Assembly: GCA_018716485.1 (NCBI GenBank)
Contig: DVJY01000057.1
Location: forward strand, 1 to 34,665
Direction of reading: 5' to 3'
Source of the DNA: Candidatus Scybalocola faecipullorum
GTDB lineage: Bacteria > Bacillota > Clostridia > Lachnospirales > Lachnospiraceae
DNA length: 34,665 nt
A program made the position numbers and the translations under genes. Of the stretch, positions 1 to 6,710 are shown piece after piece. Every line of letters starts with the position of its first letter. Positions within the stretch are counted from its first letter, which is position 1. The notes under the pieces are model-generated. The model did not search any database and was not told the origin of the DNA. It was given only the letters and a program-made list of their open reading frames with translations.

Positions 1-129
1 CGCGGGGATACGGTGCTAATAAATTTCCCCCTGTATTGCCCCAAATGTAAGCAAGAAACACTTATTACTGCACATCACATGAATATAACAGTTATCAAAG
101 AGCCAGACGCACAGACGCAGAGCCGATAA
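1..129 (+). CDS. Cysteine-rich KTR domain protein, C-terminal fragment (5' end outside window)
   Basis: Frame 1 is open from the first base to TAA at 127-129 and encodes 42 residues. It contains the pair C-P-K-C (the second half of a zinc-ribbon-like motif) and ends with VIKEPDAQTQSR. This tail is typical of the small cysteine-rich KTR proteins carried by Tn916/Tn1549-type elements, which usually have about 60-100 residues. Their function is unknown; a zinc-binding role is inferred from paired cysteines. The protein is cut by the window edge, not visibly broken. Its stop is inside the left arm of a strong terminator, so this gene closes an upstream transcription unit of the element. Confidence 0.75.
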   Translation, partial: RGDTVLINFPLYCPKCKQETLITAHHMNITVIKEPDAQTQSR

Positions 130-172
130 CACACAAGGTCTTATTCCTTGTTGTTATCGGCTTCTTTTTATT
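121..172 (+). terminator. Rho-independent terminator after the KTR gene
   Basis: The arm AGCCGATAACA...CAAGG (121-138) pairs with CCTTGTTGTTATCGGCT (about 146-162) with a one-base bulge, followed by CTTTTTATT. It overlaps the KTR stop codon. Confidence 0.85.
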
Positions 173-179
173 CAATATT

Positions 180-653
180 TGACAACAGCCTGCCCCGCCC
201 GACGGGGAAAGAAAAAAACCGTTGCCGGGCAGGTTGAGATTTCGTGTGCTCAATAAACATACCCCAGCGGCGGTTTTGAGAAATCAAGGCCGCCGTTTCT
301 CTTTGTCCGGCGCAGGATCGGCGGCCCACGGAGGGAGCCGCCATGCTGATACGGCCTGCTTTTCAACGGAATAACTTCTCAAAAAAAGCCTGTACCCAAC
401 AGGGGGCAGCTCCGGCCAAGAGTATGAACTATACCATGTAAGAAAACTTCATATCACTTTCACAGTCGCCCGGTGGGTCTGCGACCTGCCGGGCGAATTT
501 TGTCGGTTCCTGCGGACTGACAACCGGGCAGGAAACTATTTCAAGTTTTTTGATAAATGGAGGTTTTTATCGGGTAGTAAGCAACAACGCTGTCGTCATT
601 TTGGCGGAAAGGGAGAGAACCACCTAATCCCCCAACAGAAAGGGGGTGAGAAG
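180..653 (+). other. Gene-free structured stretch upstream of the sigma-like gene
   Basis: No convincing gene. It holds several GC-rich inverted repeats: CGGCGG near 270 with CCGCCG near 290; TCGCCCGG at 466-473 with CCGGGCGA at 489-496; CCTGC near 508 with GCAGG near 527; and CCCCC at 629-633 with GGGGG at 642-646. The last one covers the Shine-Dalgarno of the next gene. Such long structured spacers are common between modules of Tn1549-type elements. A role in translation or transcription control is inference. Confidence 0.5.
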
Positions 654-1085
654 ATGGAAACTATCCCCCGTGATTATGGCAGACAGCACCGCTTTGACGC
701 TTTTTGCAAGGCGGTTCTGCGGAATGAGGCCAAGGATTATCTGCGGGAACAGACGCGGCAGCGGAACCGTGAAAAATCGCTGGACGCTCTGACGCAGGAG
801 GAATTGGACAAGCTCGCCACGGTAGATCATTACCCCAGCGACAGCTACATTTTTTCGTCGCACGGTTATGACCTGCTGATCGACAATGAGCTTGTGGCCG
901 ACGCCTTTGCCAGCTTGCCGGAACAGGAGCAAAGTATTTTGATCCTGCACTGTGTTCTGGATATGGCAGACGGTGAGATCGGCAGCCTCATTGGGATGTC
1001 CCGTAGCGCCGTCCAGCGCCACAGGACAAGCACTCTGAAAGAGCTGCGTATCAAGTTAATGGCGCTTATGCCGGGAGGGAGGTAA
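654..1085 (+). CDS. Sigma-70-like factor of the conjugative element
   Basis: The 143-residue protein resembles the small RNA polymerase sigma-70-like proteins found next to xis/int in Tn916 (orf7-like) and Tn1549 elements. The C-terminal half (about residues 85-135) is a sigma region 4: SLPEQEQSILILHCVLDMADGEI, then a helix-turn-helix reading IGSLIGMSRSAVQRHR that would contact promoter -35 DNA. The N-terminal part is short and charged, so this is not a full housekeeping sigma factor. ATG at 654 follows AAGGGGGTGAG with good spacing. That Shine-Dalgarno lies in the right arm of a CCCCC/GGGGG hairpin, suggesting restrained translation. The stop overlaps the ATG of the next gene by one base (TAATG), so the two are translationally coupled. 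It probably regulates element excision or transfer genes (inference from family position). Confidence 0.8.
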   Translation: METIPRDYGRQHRFDAFCKAVLRNEAKDYLREQTRQRNREKSLDALTQEELDKLATVDHYPSDSYIFSSHGYDLLIDNELVADAFASLPEQEQSILILHCVLDMADGEIGSLIGMSRSAVQRHRTSTLKELRIKLMALMPGGR

Positions 1086-1330
1086 TGCGGATGAAGCAAC
1101 CCACATTCAACGGCAGGGAGCTTCTGCCCCTTTCGGTAATTGACGCCGCCCATGCCGGGGATGCCGAGGCTATGGAGCAAGTGTTGATGTACTACGAGAG
1201 CTACATATTTAAGCTCTGCACCCGGACGCTCTATGACGAGAACGGCTATCCCCATGTGTGCGTGGACGAGTACATGAAGCGCCGACTGGAAATCAAGCTC
1301 ATTCATTCCATCGTCAAACAAGAGATTTGA
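1085..1330 (+). CDS. Small helix-turn-helix protein of the conjugative element (Tn916 orf8-like)
   Basis: The 81-residue protein starts on the last base of the preceding stop codon (TAATG). The sequence LPLSVIDAAHAGDAEAM, then MYYESYIFKLC..., and a C-terminal MKRRLEIKLIHSIV match the pattern of the small HTH-domain proteins that follow the sigma-like gene in Tn916/Tn1549 elements. They look like a sigma region 2 fragment, and with the upstream gene they may form a split sigma factor (sigma region 4 upstream, region 2 here); this is an inference from the sequences. No stop, frameshift or unusual length is seen. It is cotranscribed with and coupled to the upstream gene. Confidence 0.75.
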   Translation: MRMKQPTFNGRELLPLSVIDAAHAGDAEAMEQVLMYYESYIFKLCTRTLYDENGYPHVCVDEYMKRRLEIKLIHSIVKQEI

Positions 1331-1760
1331 CGACCGGCCCCCGGCAGCACGGAACGTCTTACCCTTTCCGCGATCCGGCATTTCTTCGGGTGGCCTCTGA
1401 CAGCTCTTTGATAAATATGCCCGCAAGATAACGGCGGCGCATCATAGGGCAGCGGACACATTCTGCAATTTCCGCGTCGGCGTGGTGCGCCATGACCTCA
1501 TATCCTATGAGAGAGCGAGAAACACCGGGCCGAGGGCAAGGCAGCTCTTAAACAGCGGTATTGCGATAATGATACTCCCTTATAGCTAAACGAAGCTCCG
1601 TCTTCTTCCGGGGCTTCCAAGTCCGAGCGTTAAAAGCGTCGCAGGCAATAGGTAGGGCCGCGTGAGAACCACGCGGGGGTGAAATTCCCGTGGAGCTGCG
1701 CCAACAGCCGTCCGTACTGCCCATTTCATTTTGATTTTACAATGAAAGGGAGAGATCAGA
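1331..1760 (+). other. Non-coding leader upstream of the excisionase with alternative hairpins
   Basis: This 430-base stretch contains no supported gene. At 1658-1676 there is a strong hairpin, CCGCGTG-agaac-CACGCGG. Its right arm overlaps the left arm of a second possible hairpin, CCACGCGGG (1669-1677) with CCCGTGG (1687-1693). The two cannot form together. The excisionase Shine-Dalgarno (AAAGGGAGAG, about 1745-1754) lies downstream. A conserved regulatory leader is possible; nothing more is certain. The GGGTGAAATTCCC motif in the second loop resembles part of an FMN riboswitch, but the rest of that fold is absent. Confidence 0.5.
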
Positions 1761-1967
1761 ATGGACGGCAAAACACGGGTACAGGTAAAAGATAAGTTTT
1801 GCCTTACCATTGACGAAGCATCGGAGTATTTTAACATTGGAGAAAAGAAGCTGCGGCAGATTGTCGCTGATAATATAAACTCTGGTTTTGTTATTCAGAA
1901 CGGGGTGAAAATCCTTATTAAACGGAGGCGATTTGAGGATTACTTAGAAGAAATGACCGCATTATAA
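1761..1967 (+). CDS. xis: Excisionase, Tn916 Xis family
   Basis: The 68-residue basic DNA-binding protein acts with the integrase to excise the element by bending DNA at its ends. The pattern FCLTIDEASEYFNIGEKKLRQIV followed by NGVKILIKRRRFEDYLEEM is a winged-helix excisionase signature and matches the Tn916 Xis arrangement (TLTIEEASKYF-IG-KLR ... NG--I-IKRK-FE). Length is normal for the family (about 67 residues). ATG at 1761 follows AAAGGGAGAGATCAGA with usual spacing. It sits 166 bases ahead of the integrase in the same direction, the order seen in Tn916. The GC-rich structured leader upstream may control its expression. Confidence 0.9.
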   Translation: MDGKTRVQVKDKFCLTIDEASEYFNIGEKKLRQIVADNINSGFVIQNGVKILIKRRRFEDYLEEMTAL

Positions 1968-2071
1968 TTTTGCGGTTGTAGGTGAACTATGGGTGAGTAG
2001 CATCACCGAACATTCATATTGGCATATTTCTGTTGCGGGTGCTGCTTGATGTAGAAAATGAGCTTCGACTA

Positions 2072-2080
2072 TGATATACT
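2072..2080 (+). promoter_or_regulatory. Possible extended -10 promoter for the integrase
   Basis: TGATATACT (TG-n plus TATACT) lies 54 bases before the integrase start. There is no good -35 at 17 bases, so this would be an extended -10 promoter. It would let int be transcribed independently of xis. Confidence 0.4.
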
Positions 2081-2133
2081 AACACTATATCGTTGTTGAG
2101 GCTCTTTTTGTGCGATACGAAAGGAGCATCGAA

Positions 2134-3333
2134 ATGAGCGGAAAAAGACGCGATAACAAAAATCGCATTCTTCGCAATGGAGAGAGCCAACGCAAAGATG
2201 GACGGTACGCTTTCAAATACATTGACGCAACCGGCAAGCAGCAATTTGTTTATAGCTGGAAATTAGAAAAAACCGATAAGACACCGGCAGGAAAACGGGA
2301 TGACATTTCCTTGCGGGAAAAGGAGCGAATGATCTTAAAGGATATTGACGATCAGATCGTTCCCCGTGGCGGTGAAATGACGGTTATTGAGCTGGTTCAA
2401 AAATACCTTTTGCAGAAAACAGGGGTGCGGCATAACACAGAGGCCAATTACAACTTTGTCCTCAACATTATCAAAAAAGAGGAATTTGGGAAAAGGAGAA
2501 TTGACCGGGTGAAATTATCCGACGCCAAATGCTGGCTGATTAAGCTGCAAAAAGATGGCCGCGGATATAGCTCGATTCATTCTGTAAGAGGTGTTGTTAG
2601 GCCAGCATTTCAGATGGCGGTTGACGATGATTTGATTCGCAAAAATCCGTTTGAATTTCAGCTTGCCACTGTTGTTGTAAACGACAGCGTGACAAGAGAG
2701 GCTATTACAAGAAAACAAGAACGGGCGTTCCTGCAATTTGTAAAAGAAGATAAGCACTTTTGCAGGTATTATGATGGTATCTATATTTTATTTAAGACAG
2801 GGCTTCGGATTTCTGAATTTGTCGGTTTGACACTGACAGATGTTGATTTGAAAAATCGTAAGCTCGTCGTCGATCACCAGTTGCAGCGTAAGCGCAATAT
2901 GGAATATGTGATTGAAGATACCAAAACGACTTGCGGCACAAGAGAAATACCCATGACGGAAGATGTTTATGAGTGCTTCCAGCGCATTATCCAGAATAGG
3001 CCGAAGCCTCAAAGTGAGCCAATGATCGGCGGGAAATGTGGCTTCCTCTATTTAGATAAGAATGGTATGCCGATGGTGGCGCTCCATTGGGAAAAGTATT
3101 TCCAACATATTTGCCAGAAGTATAATAGAATCTACAAAGTGCAAATGCCGAAAGTCACACCCCATGTCTGCCGACACACCTTTTGCTCCAACATGGCGAA
3201 AAGCGGCATGAACCCTAAGACCCTACAATACTTGATGGGCCATTCTGATATTGGCGTCACGTTGAATACCTACACCCATTTGGGATATGACGACGCAAAA
3301 GAGGAATTGAAAAGGGTTGCAAACAGCGAGTAG
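2134..3333 (+). CDS. int: Tyrosine recombinase (integrase), Tn916 Int family
   Basis: The 399-residue enzyme catalyses integration and excision of the element. The N-terminus (MSGKRRDNKNRILRNGESQ) closely follows Tn916 Int and forms the arm-DNA-binding domain (residues about 1-75). A SAM-like core-binding domain follows (about 85-180), then the catalytic domain. Visible catalytic residues are R225 (RISEF), H344 and R347 (TPHVCRHTF), H370 (LMGHSDIG) and the nucleophile Y380 (LNTYTH). I chose ATG 2134, eight codons inside the longest frame, because AAGGAGC lies just upstream and the N-terminus then matches the family. All active-site residues are present, so the enzyme looks functional. It is the last gene of the element. 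Confidence 0.95.
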   Translation: MSGKRRDNKNRILRNGESQRKDGRYAFKYIDATGKQQFVYSWKLEKTDKTPAGKRDDISLREKERMILKDIDDQIVPRGGEMTVIELVQKYLLQKTGVRHNTEANYNFVLNIIKKEEFGKRRIDRVKLSDAKCWLIKLQKDGRGYSSIHSVRGVVRPAFQMAVDDDLIRKNPFEFQLATVVVNDSVTREAITRKQERAFLQFVKEDKHFCRYYDGIYILFKTGLRISEFVGLTLTDVDLKNRKLVVDHQLQRKRNMEYVIEDTKTTCGTREIPMTEDVYECFQRIIQNRPKPQSEPMIGGKCGFLYLDKNGMPMVALHWEKYFQHICQKYNRIYKVQMPKVTPHVCRHTFCSNMAKSGMNPKTLQYLMGHSDIGVTLNTYTHLGYDDAKEELKRVANSE

Positions 3334-3348
3334 TAAAACGCAGACTTG

Positions 3349-3385
3349 CCCCTCAATTTACTACTTTTTGTACTACTTTTGAGGG
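3349..3385 (+). repeat. Repeats near the right end of the element (possible Int arm sites)
   Basis: TACTACTTTT occurs twice (3359-3368 and 3371-3380). These are flanked by the inverted pair CCCTCAA (3350-3356) and TTGAGGG (3379-3385). Tn916-type integrases bind short direct repeats near the element ends through their N-terminal domain. That these serve this role is inferred from position, 16-50 bases after int. Confidence 0.45.
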
Positions 3386-3496
3386 AAAAGATATGCGAAT
3401 TTATGCCACGAAATGCCAAGGAGCAGGGTGAAAGTTGAACTAGGGAAAATGCCCGAAAATCAAGAAAACACAGTACTTTCAAGGAGTTTTGAATAG

Positions 3497-3949
3497 ATGG
3501 TAAGAATACTTTTCGTCTGCCACGGCAATATCTGCCGTTCACCCATGGCTGAATACGTTATGAAAGATTTAGTTAAAAAAACCGGAGTTTCCGACAGATT
3601 CCTGATCGATTCCGCGGCGACCAGCCGCGAGGAAATCGGCAATCCGGTGCATCCGGGCACGCGCCAAAAACTGAAGCAGGAAGGCATTCCGTGCGGCGAT
3701 CACAGAGCGCGGCGCATGGAAAAGGCAGACTATGCCAAATACGATTATTTAATCGGTATGGAAACATGGAACATTAAAAATATGCTTCGGATCACAGGAG
3801 GAGATCCGAATAAAAAAATGTCACGGCTTCTTGATTTTTCACAACATCCGAGAGATATTGCCGATCCGTGGTATACAGGTAATTTTGATGAAACATTTGA
3901 AGATGTTATGGAAGGCTGCCGCGCGCTGCTTGCATATTGTATACAATAA
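3497..3949 (+). CDS. Low-molecular-weight protein tyrosine phosphatase
   Basis: The 150-residue cytoplasmic phosphatase hydrolyses phosphotyrosine through a cysteinyl-phosphate intermediate. The P-loop C-X5-R-S is C8-H-G-N-I-C-R14-S15 at the N-terminus, and the general acid is D123 in DPWYTG. Length and motif order are typical. ATG 3497 follows AAGGAG (3481-3486). It is the first chromosomal gene after the conjugative element, whose end lies within about 160 bases upstream, so its native promoter may have been separated or replaced. A terminator follows directly. The stop codon lies inside the palindrome TTGTATACAA, which recurs 75 bases later. Substrates are unknown; family members often act on tyrosine kinases of polysaccharide export or on arginine phosphate. 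Confidence 0.92.
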   Translation: MVRILFVCHGNICRSPMAEYVMKDLVKKTGVSDRFLIDSAATSREEIGNPVHPGTRQKLKQEGIPCGDHRARRMEKADYAKYDYLIGMETWNIKNMLRITGGDPNKKMSRLLDFSQHPRDIADPWYTGNFDETFEDVMEGCRALLAYCIQ

Positions 3950-4028
3950 AAGACAGGGAAGTCTTCAACGGGCTTCCCTGTCAGCTTTTTTACATAATAT
4001 CATGATATATCTTGTATACAATAAAAGA
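3937..4028 (+). repeat. Direct repeat TTGTATACAATAAAAGA flanking the phosphatase terminator
   Basis: The 17-base sequence occurs exactly at 3937-3953 and 4012-4028. Its core TTGTATACAA is a perfect palindrome. The first copy contains the phosphatase stop codon; the second coincides with the -35 region of the marR promoter. Confidence 0.8.
3952..3992 (+). terminator. Terminator after the tyrosine phosphatase gene
   Basis: GACAGGGAAG (3952-3961) pairs perfectly with CTTCCCTGTC (3973-3982), followed by AGCTTTTTT. Confidence 0.9.
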
Positions 4029-4060
4029 GTTTGTTATAATCTTATTAGTAACTAGTTACT
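4012..4060 (+). promoter_or_regulatory. marR promoter with palindromic operator
   Basis: TATAAT at 4035-4040 is preceded at 17 bases by TTGTAT (4012-4017), a weak -35. The perfect 14-base palindrome AGTAACTAGTTACT (4047-4060) sits over the start of transcription and just before the MarR gene. Its size and position fit a MarR-family autorepression site (inference). Confidence 0.65.
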
Positions 4061-4076
4061 GATAAGGGTGGATGAA

Positions 4077-4613
4077 TTGAATATGGAAATCAGTGATTTT
4101 ATAGAACGGTTCTCGGACACAACTGAGAATCGCAGCAAAGCTATTTTTAACACGATTTTTATTGTAGGCAATCGTCTGCAGACCATTTTTGACCAGCATA
4201 TCCCGGAGATTACGCTGAAGCAGTTTATGTTGCTGTCTATGGTAAAAAATACGCCGAAGCCGCTGACATTTACAAAAATCGGGGAACTTTTGGGATGCTC
4301 AAGACAGAATATTAAAAAACTGGCAAAAATTTTGGCGCAGAAAGGATTTATCGTTATCGATAAAAATCCGGAAGATCGCAGAAAGGCATGTATTTTTCCG
4401 ACAGCGAAGACAGACCGCTATTTTAAAGAAACGTTTTCGGTGTATCAGAAAGAATTAAAATATCTTTTTGAAGTTTATACAGAAGATGAAATCCAAGTGT
4501 TGTTTACGCTGCTGATGAAACTGTATGACGGGACGGAGCATTTGGCGCGAAATGCCGGCGGTGCACGCGGACATTTTAAATTGCCGGAAAGAAATGATGG
4601 GGTGAGTGGATGA
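4077..4613 (+). CDS. MarR-family transcriptional regulator
   Basis: The protein is about 178 residues with a winged helix-turn-helix in the middle: ITLKQFMLLSMV, then LTFTKIGELLGCSRQNIKKLAKILAQKGFI, and the wing DKNPEDRRKACIFPT. The DRR pattern in the wing is characteristic of MarR proteins. N- and C-terminal helices form the dimer interface. The start is uncertain: GTG 4068, TTG 4077 and ATG 4083 are in frame. AGGGTGG (4065-4071) best serves TTG 4077. The stop overlaps the next ATG by four bases (ATGA), so it is translationally coupled to the flavodoxin gene, which is its likely target along with itself. A palindromic operator overlaps its promoter. The ligand is unknown; these regulators often sense phenolics or oxidants. 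Confidence 0.88.
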   Translation: MNMEISDFIERFSDTTENRSKAIFNTIFIVGNRLQTIFDQHIPEITLKQFMLLSMVKNTPKPLTFTKIGELLGCSRQNIKKLAKILAQKGFIVIDKNPEDRRKACIFPTAKTDRYFKETFSVYQKELKYLFEVYTEDEIQVLFTLLMKLYDGTEHLARNAGGARGHFKLPERNDGVSG

Positions 4614-5137
4614 AGAGAGTATTGATATTGTATAAGTCAAAGTATGGGGCGGCTAAAAAGTATGCGGGGATGATTAAAGAAGCGTTGGGCGGCGATGTTT
4701 TCGACGTGAAAGATTTTGAAAAAGCGGATTTGGTTCAGTATGATGCTGTTGTATTCGCAGGAGCGATTTATGCCAGCGGTATTTCAGGTCTTAAAGTGCT
4801 GCGCAGCAAATGGCCTTTGCTGAAGCAAAAAAGGGTGGCTGTCTTTTGCGTGGGCGCCTCTCCGTACGACGAAAAGGCCATCCGGGAAGTAAAACAAAAC
4901 AATTTGAAAGATGAACTCAAAGATATTCCCATGTTTTATGGCAGAGGCGCATGGGATGAAAGCGCCATGACATTTAAGGATAGGACATTATGTAAACTTT
5001 TGCAGAAAATGATTTCAGGAAAGTCTGAAGCAGAATGTGAACCGTGGATGAAGGCGCTGCTGTCGGCATCCGGAAAGAAATGCGATTGGACAGATCCAAA
5101 ATATCTGGAACCGCTGATTGCATATATGAACCGTTGA
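4610..5137 (+). CDS. Flavodoxin-domain protein (HemG-like fold)
   Basis: The 175-residue protein begins with the FMN phosphate-binding strand-loop MKRVLILYKSKYGAAKKYAGMI, a flavodoxin signature (LYxSKYGxAKKYA). Further flavodoxin landmarks are VVFAGAIYASGISGLKVL and KRVAVFCVGASPYD. This subgroup (Flavodoxin_5) includes menaquinone-dependent protoporphyrinogen oxidase HemG, but many clostridial members have no assigned partner. It overlaps the upstream marR gene by four bases, so the two form one operon under MarR control. A redox or quinone/electron-transfer role in stress response is the reasonable inference; the specific substrate cannot be read from the sequence. A bidirectional terminator lies downstream. 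Confidence 0.85.
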   Translation: MKRVLILYKSKYGAAKKYAGMIKEALGGDVFDVKDFEKADLVQYDAVVFAGAIYASGISGLKVLRSKWPLLKQKRVAVFCVGASPYDEKAIREVKQNNLKDELKDIPMFYGRGAWDESAMTFKDRTLCKLLQKMISGKSEAECEPWMKALLSASGKKCDWTDPKYLEPLIAYMNR

Positions 5138-5186
5138 CCGATATTTATGGAAAAGCAGTATATAGATTGCCCGGCAAAACTGCAAT

Positions 5187-5272
5187 TAAAAAGGCCGGCT
5201 GTCTGTACGGCCCAAACAGTCGGATGTTAAAGTCAGACGATTGGGCTGTTACAGTCAGCCGGCTTTTTAATT
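5187..5272. terminator. Bidirectional terminator between convergent genes
   Basis: TTAAAAAGGCCGGCTG (5187-5202) pairs with CAGCCGGCTTTTTAA (about 5256-5270). An inner pair CGGCCCAA/TTGGGCTG is also visible. A-rich on the left and T-rich on the right, it can stop transcripts from both the flavodoxin gene and the opposite thioredoxin gene, whose stop codon it contains. Confidence 0.85.
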
Positions 5273-5962
5273 TTCAAGAAGCATGTCAATGCCCTGCTGG
5301 AGAATATCGGCATCGATGCGCCCGTTGGCATAGGCGATCATATTGCCGTCTTTGTCAATAAATAAAGTCATTGGCAGGGAACGCAGGCCAAAGGCATATG
5401 TTGCTTCACTTTCTGTGTCATAATAGACAGGGAACGTATAACCCTGCGCTTCGATATAAGCACGGCCGTCCGCCTCAGTTTCTCCGTTGAAGCCGATAAT
5501 ATCCAGCATGACGAAATTGATATCCTCGCTGTAGGCATCATACATATCCTGAAAATGAGGCATTTCGTCAAGACAGTACGGGCAGGTGCTCGCCCAAAAG
5601 TTAATAATCACTGGTTTGCCGGTTAAATCGGAAATAGATACGGAATCTCCGTCAGCATTGGTCATGGAAAACTCCGGTACAGGGTTGGAAGAATCTGAAT
5701 CATCGGAAGAACTGCCGCTTTCACCGGAAGATGAGGCTTCTGAATCGCTTTCGACTGTTTCGCTGCCCTGTGTATTGCCGCTGCTATTTTCAGATGTGCC
5801 TTCCGGGAAGTCTGTCTGTGCTGAAGTTTCAGAACTTTCGCCGGCCGGCATCAGATTATCCGCCGCGCTGCGCTTGGCAAGGACGCGATAGGCAATGACG
5901 GCGAGAATAATGACAATGATAAAAGCGGCGGCGGTGATCAGTAATTTTTTCTTTGAATTCAT
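5267..5962 (-). CDS. Membrane-anchored TlpA/ResA-like thioredoxin
   Basis: The 231-residue protein has a short basic N-terminus and one hydrophobic segment (residues about 7-28) anchoring it outside the membrane. A long acidic, serine-rich linker (about 40-93) follows, then a thioredoxin fold (about 94-231). The redox site is W-A-S-T-C127-P-Y-C130, and the cis-proline loop is S-L-P-M-T. It would reduce or exchange disulfides of extracytoplasmic proteins, receiving electrons from CcdA, encoded 24 bases upstream in the same operon. The linker is unusually long and of low complexity. No lipobox cysteine is visible, so the anchor is a transmembrane helix. The ATG follows GAGGTTCTATG on the minus strand. 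Confidence 0.9.
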   Translation of the reverse strand: MNSKKKLLITAAAFIIVIILAVIAYRVLAKRSAADNLMPAGESSETSAQTDFPEGTSENSSGNTQGSETVESDSEASSSGESGSSSDDSDSSNPVPEFSMTNADGDSVSISDLTGKPVIINFWASTCPYCLDEMPHFQDMYDAYSEDINFVMLDIIGFNGETEADGRAYIEAQGYTFPVYYDTESEATYAFGLRSLPMTLFIDKDGNMIAYANGRIDADILQQGIDMLLEN

Positions 5963-5986
5963 AGAACCTCCTCAATTAAAATATTT

Positions 5987-6667
5987 TCAGGCAAGCATCA
6001 AAATCAGACGATTCATCCATCCGGTCATCATGGCAAGACCGATGCAGATGAGCAAAATGCCGCACACCCGGTTGATGATCCGATAATGGCGTTTGATCCA
6101 TTGAATGGTATTTTGCAGTTCCTGTATAAGTATGGCGCTGAATAAAAACGGAATACCAAGGCCGAGGGAATAGCACAGCAGAAGTAAAATACCTTTAAAT
6201 ACAGAACCCTGCTGAGAGGCCAGCATAAGCGCCGAACCTAAAAACGCGCCGACGCAAGGCGTCCATCCTACAGAAAAAATCAGGCCGAATAAAACAGATG
6301 ACAAAAAATGCATGCTGTCGGAAGGCTGTTCCATACGAAAGCCTTTAAATATATTTAAATGAATAATATCCAGAAAACTGAGACCGAAAATAATGACAAC
6401 AGCACCGCAGACAATATTGACAATCATTTGATGGCGGCCAAGGAGCATGCCGATACTTCCGGCAAAAGCGCCGAGAATGATGAAAGTAATCGTAAATCCG
6501 AGGATAAAACCGAGCGCATTTTTTACAGTCCCGGCTTTTTTGGCGTTTGCGTTGTCAGAAACGCTGTAACTTCCTGCAAGATATGAAAGATATACAGGCA
6601 GCATTGGCAGCAGACAAGGTGAAATAAAGGTGATCAGTCCCTCCAGCGCAGTGATAATATAAATCAT
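5987..6667 (-). CDS. ccdA: Cytochrome c biogenesis CcdA-family thiol transporter
   Basis: The 226-residue protein has six predicted hydrophobic segments. The family's two conserved cysteines are visible: C18 in FISPCLLP and C138 in GWTPCVG. CcdA/DsbD-type proteins carry electrons from cytoplasmic thioredoxin across the membrane to an extracytoplasmic thioredoxin. The next gene downstream encodes such a partner (CPYC, TlpA-like), 24 bases away, so they form a two-gene operon. No cytochrome c or heme-lyase gene is near, so general envelope thiol reduction is more likely than cytochrome maturation. The start has an excellent AAAAGGAGGCGGTTCA ahead of ATG on the minus strand. It is transcribed divergently from the penicillin-binding protein gene. 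Confidence 0.92.
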   Translation of the reverse strand: MIYIITALEGLITFISPCLLPMLPVYLSYLAGSYSVSDNANAKKAGTVKNALGFILGFTITFIILGAFAGSIGMLLGRHQMIVNIVCGAVVIIFGLSFLDIIHLNIFKGFRMEQPSDSMHFLSSVLFGLIFSVGWTPCVGAFLGSALMLASQQGSVFKGILLLLCYSLGLGIPFLFSAILIQELQNTIQWIKRHYRIINRVCGILLICIGLAMMTGWMNRLILMLA

Positions 6668-6710
6668 TGAACCGCCTCCTTTTTTGGTATCGAAATATTT
6701 TTAAGAAAGA

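Larger units (their letters stand above)
1..3480 (+). mobile_element. Integrase end of a Tn916/Tn1549-family integrative conjugative element
   Basis: The order KTR-motif protein, sigma-like factor, small HTH protein, excisionase, tyrosine integrase is the standard recombination end of Tn916/Tn1549-type elements. Only this end lies in the window; the conjugation genes and the other end would be to the left. The integrase stops at 3333 and a chromosomal phosphatase gene begins at 3497, so the right terminus should lie between about 3334 and 3480. I could not place it exactly because the other end and the empty site are not visible. The higher GC and C/G-rich hairpins up to about 1700 contrast with the AT-richer DNA after 3340. 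Family assignment is confident; the end coordinate is approximate. Confidence 0.85.

Noticed and set aside
1676-1690. GGGTGAAATTCCC, identical to a core block of the FMN riboswitch
   Set aside because: None of the other conserved RFN blocks are nearby and the downstream gene is an excisionase. The true FMN riboswitch is at 24755-24866.
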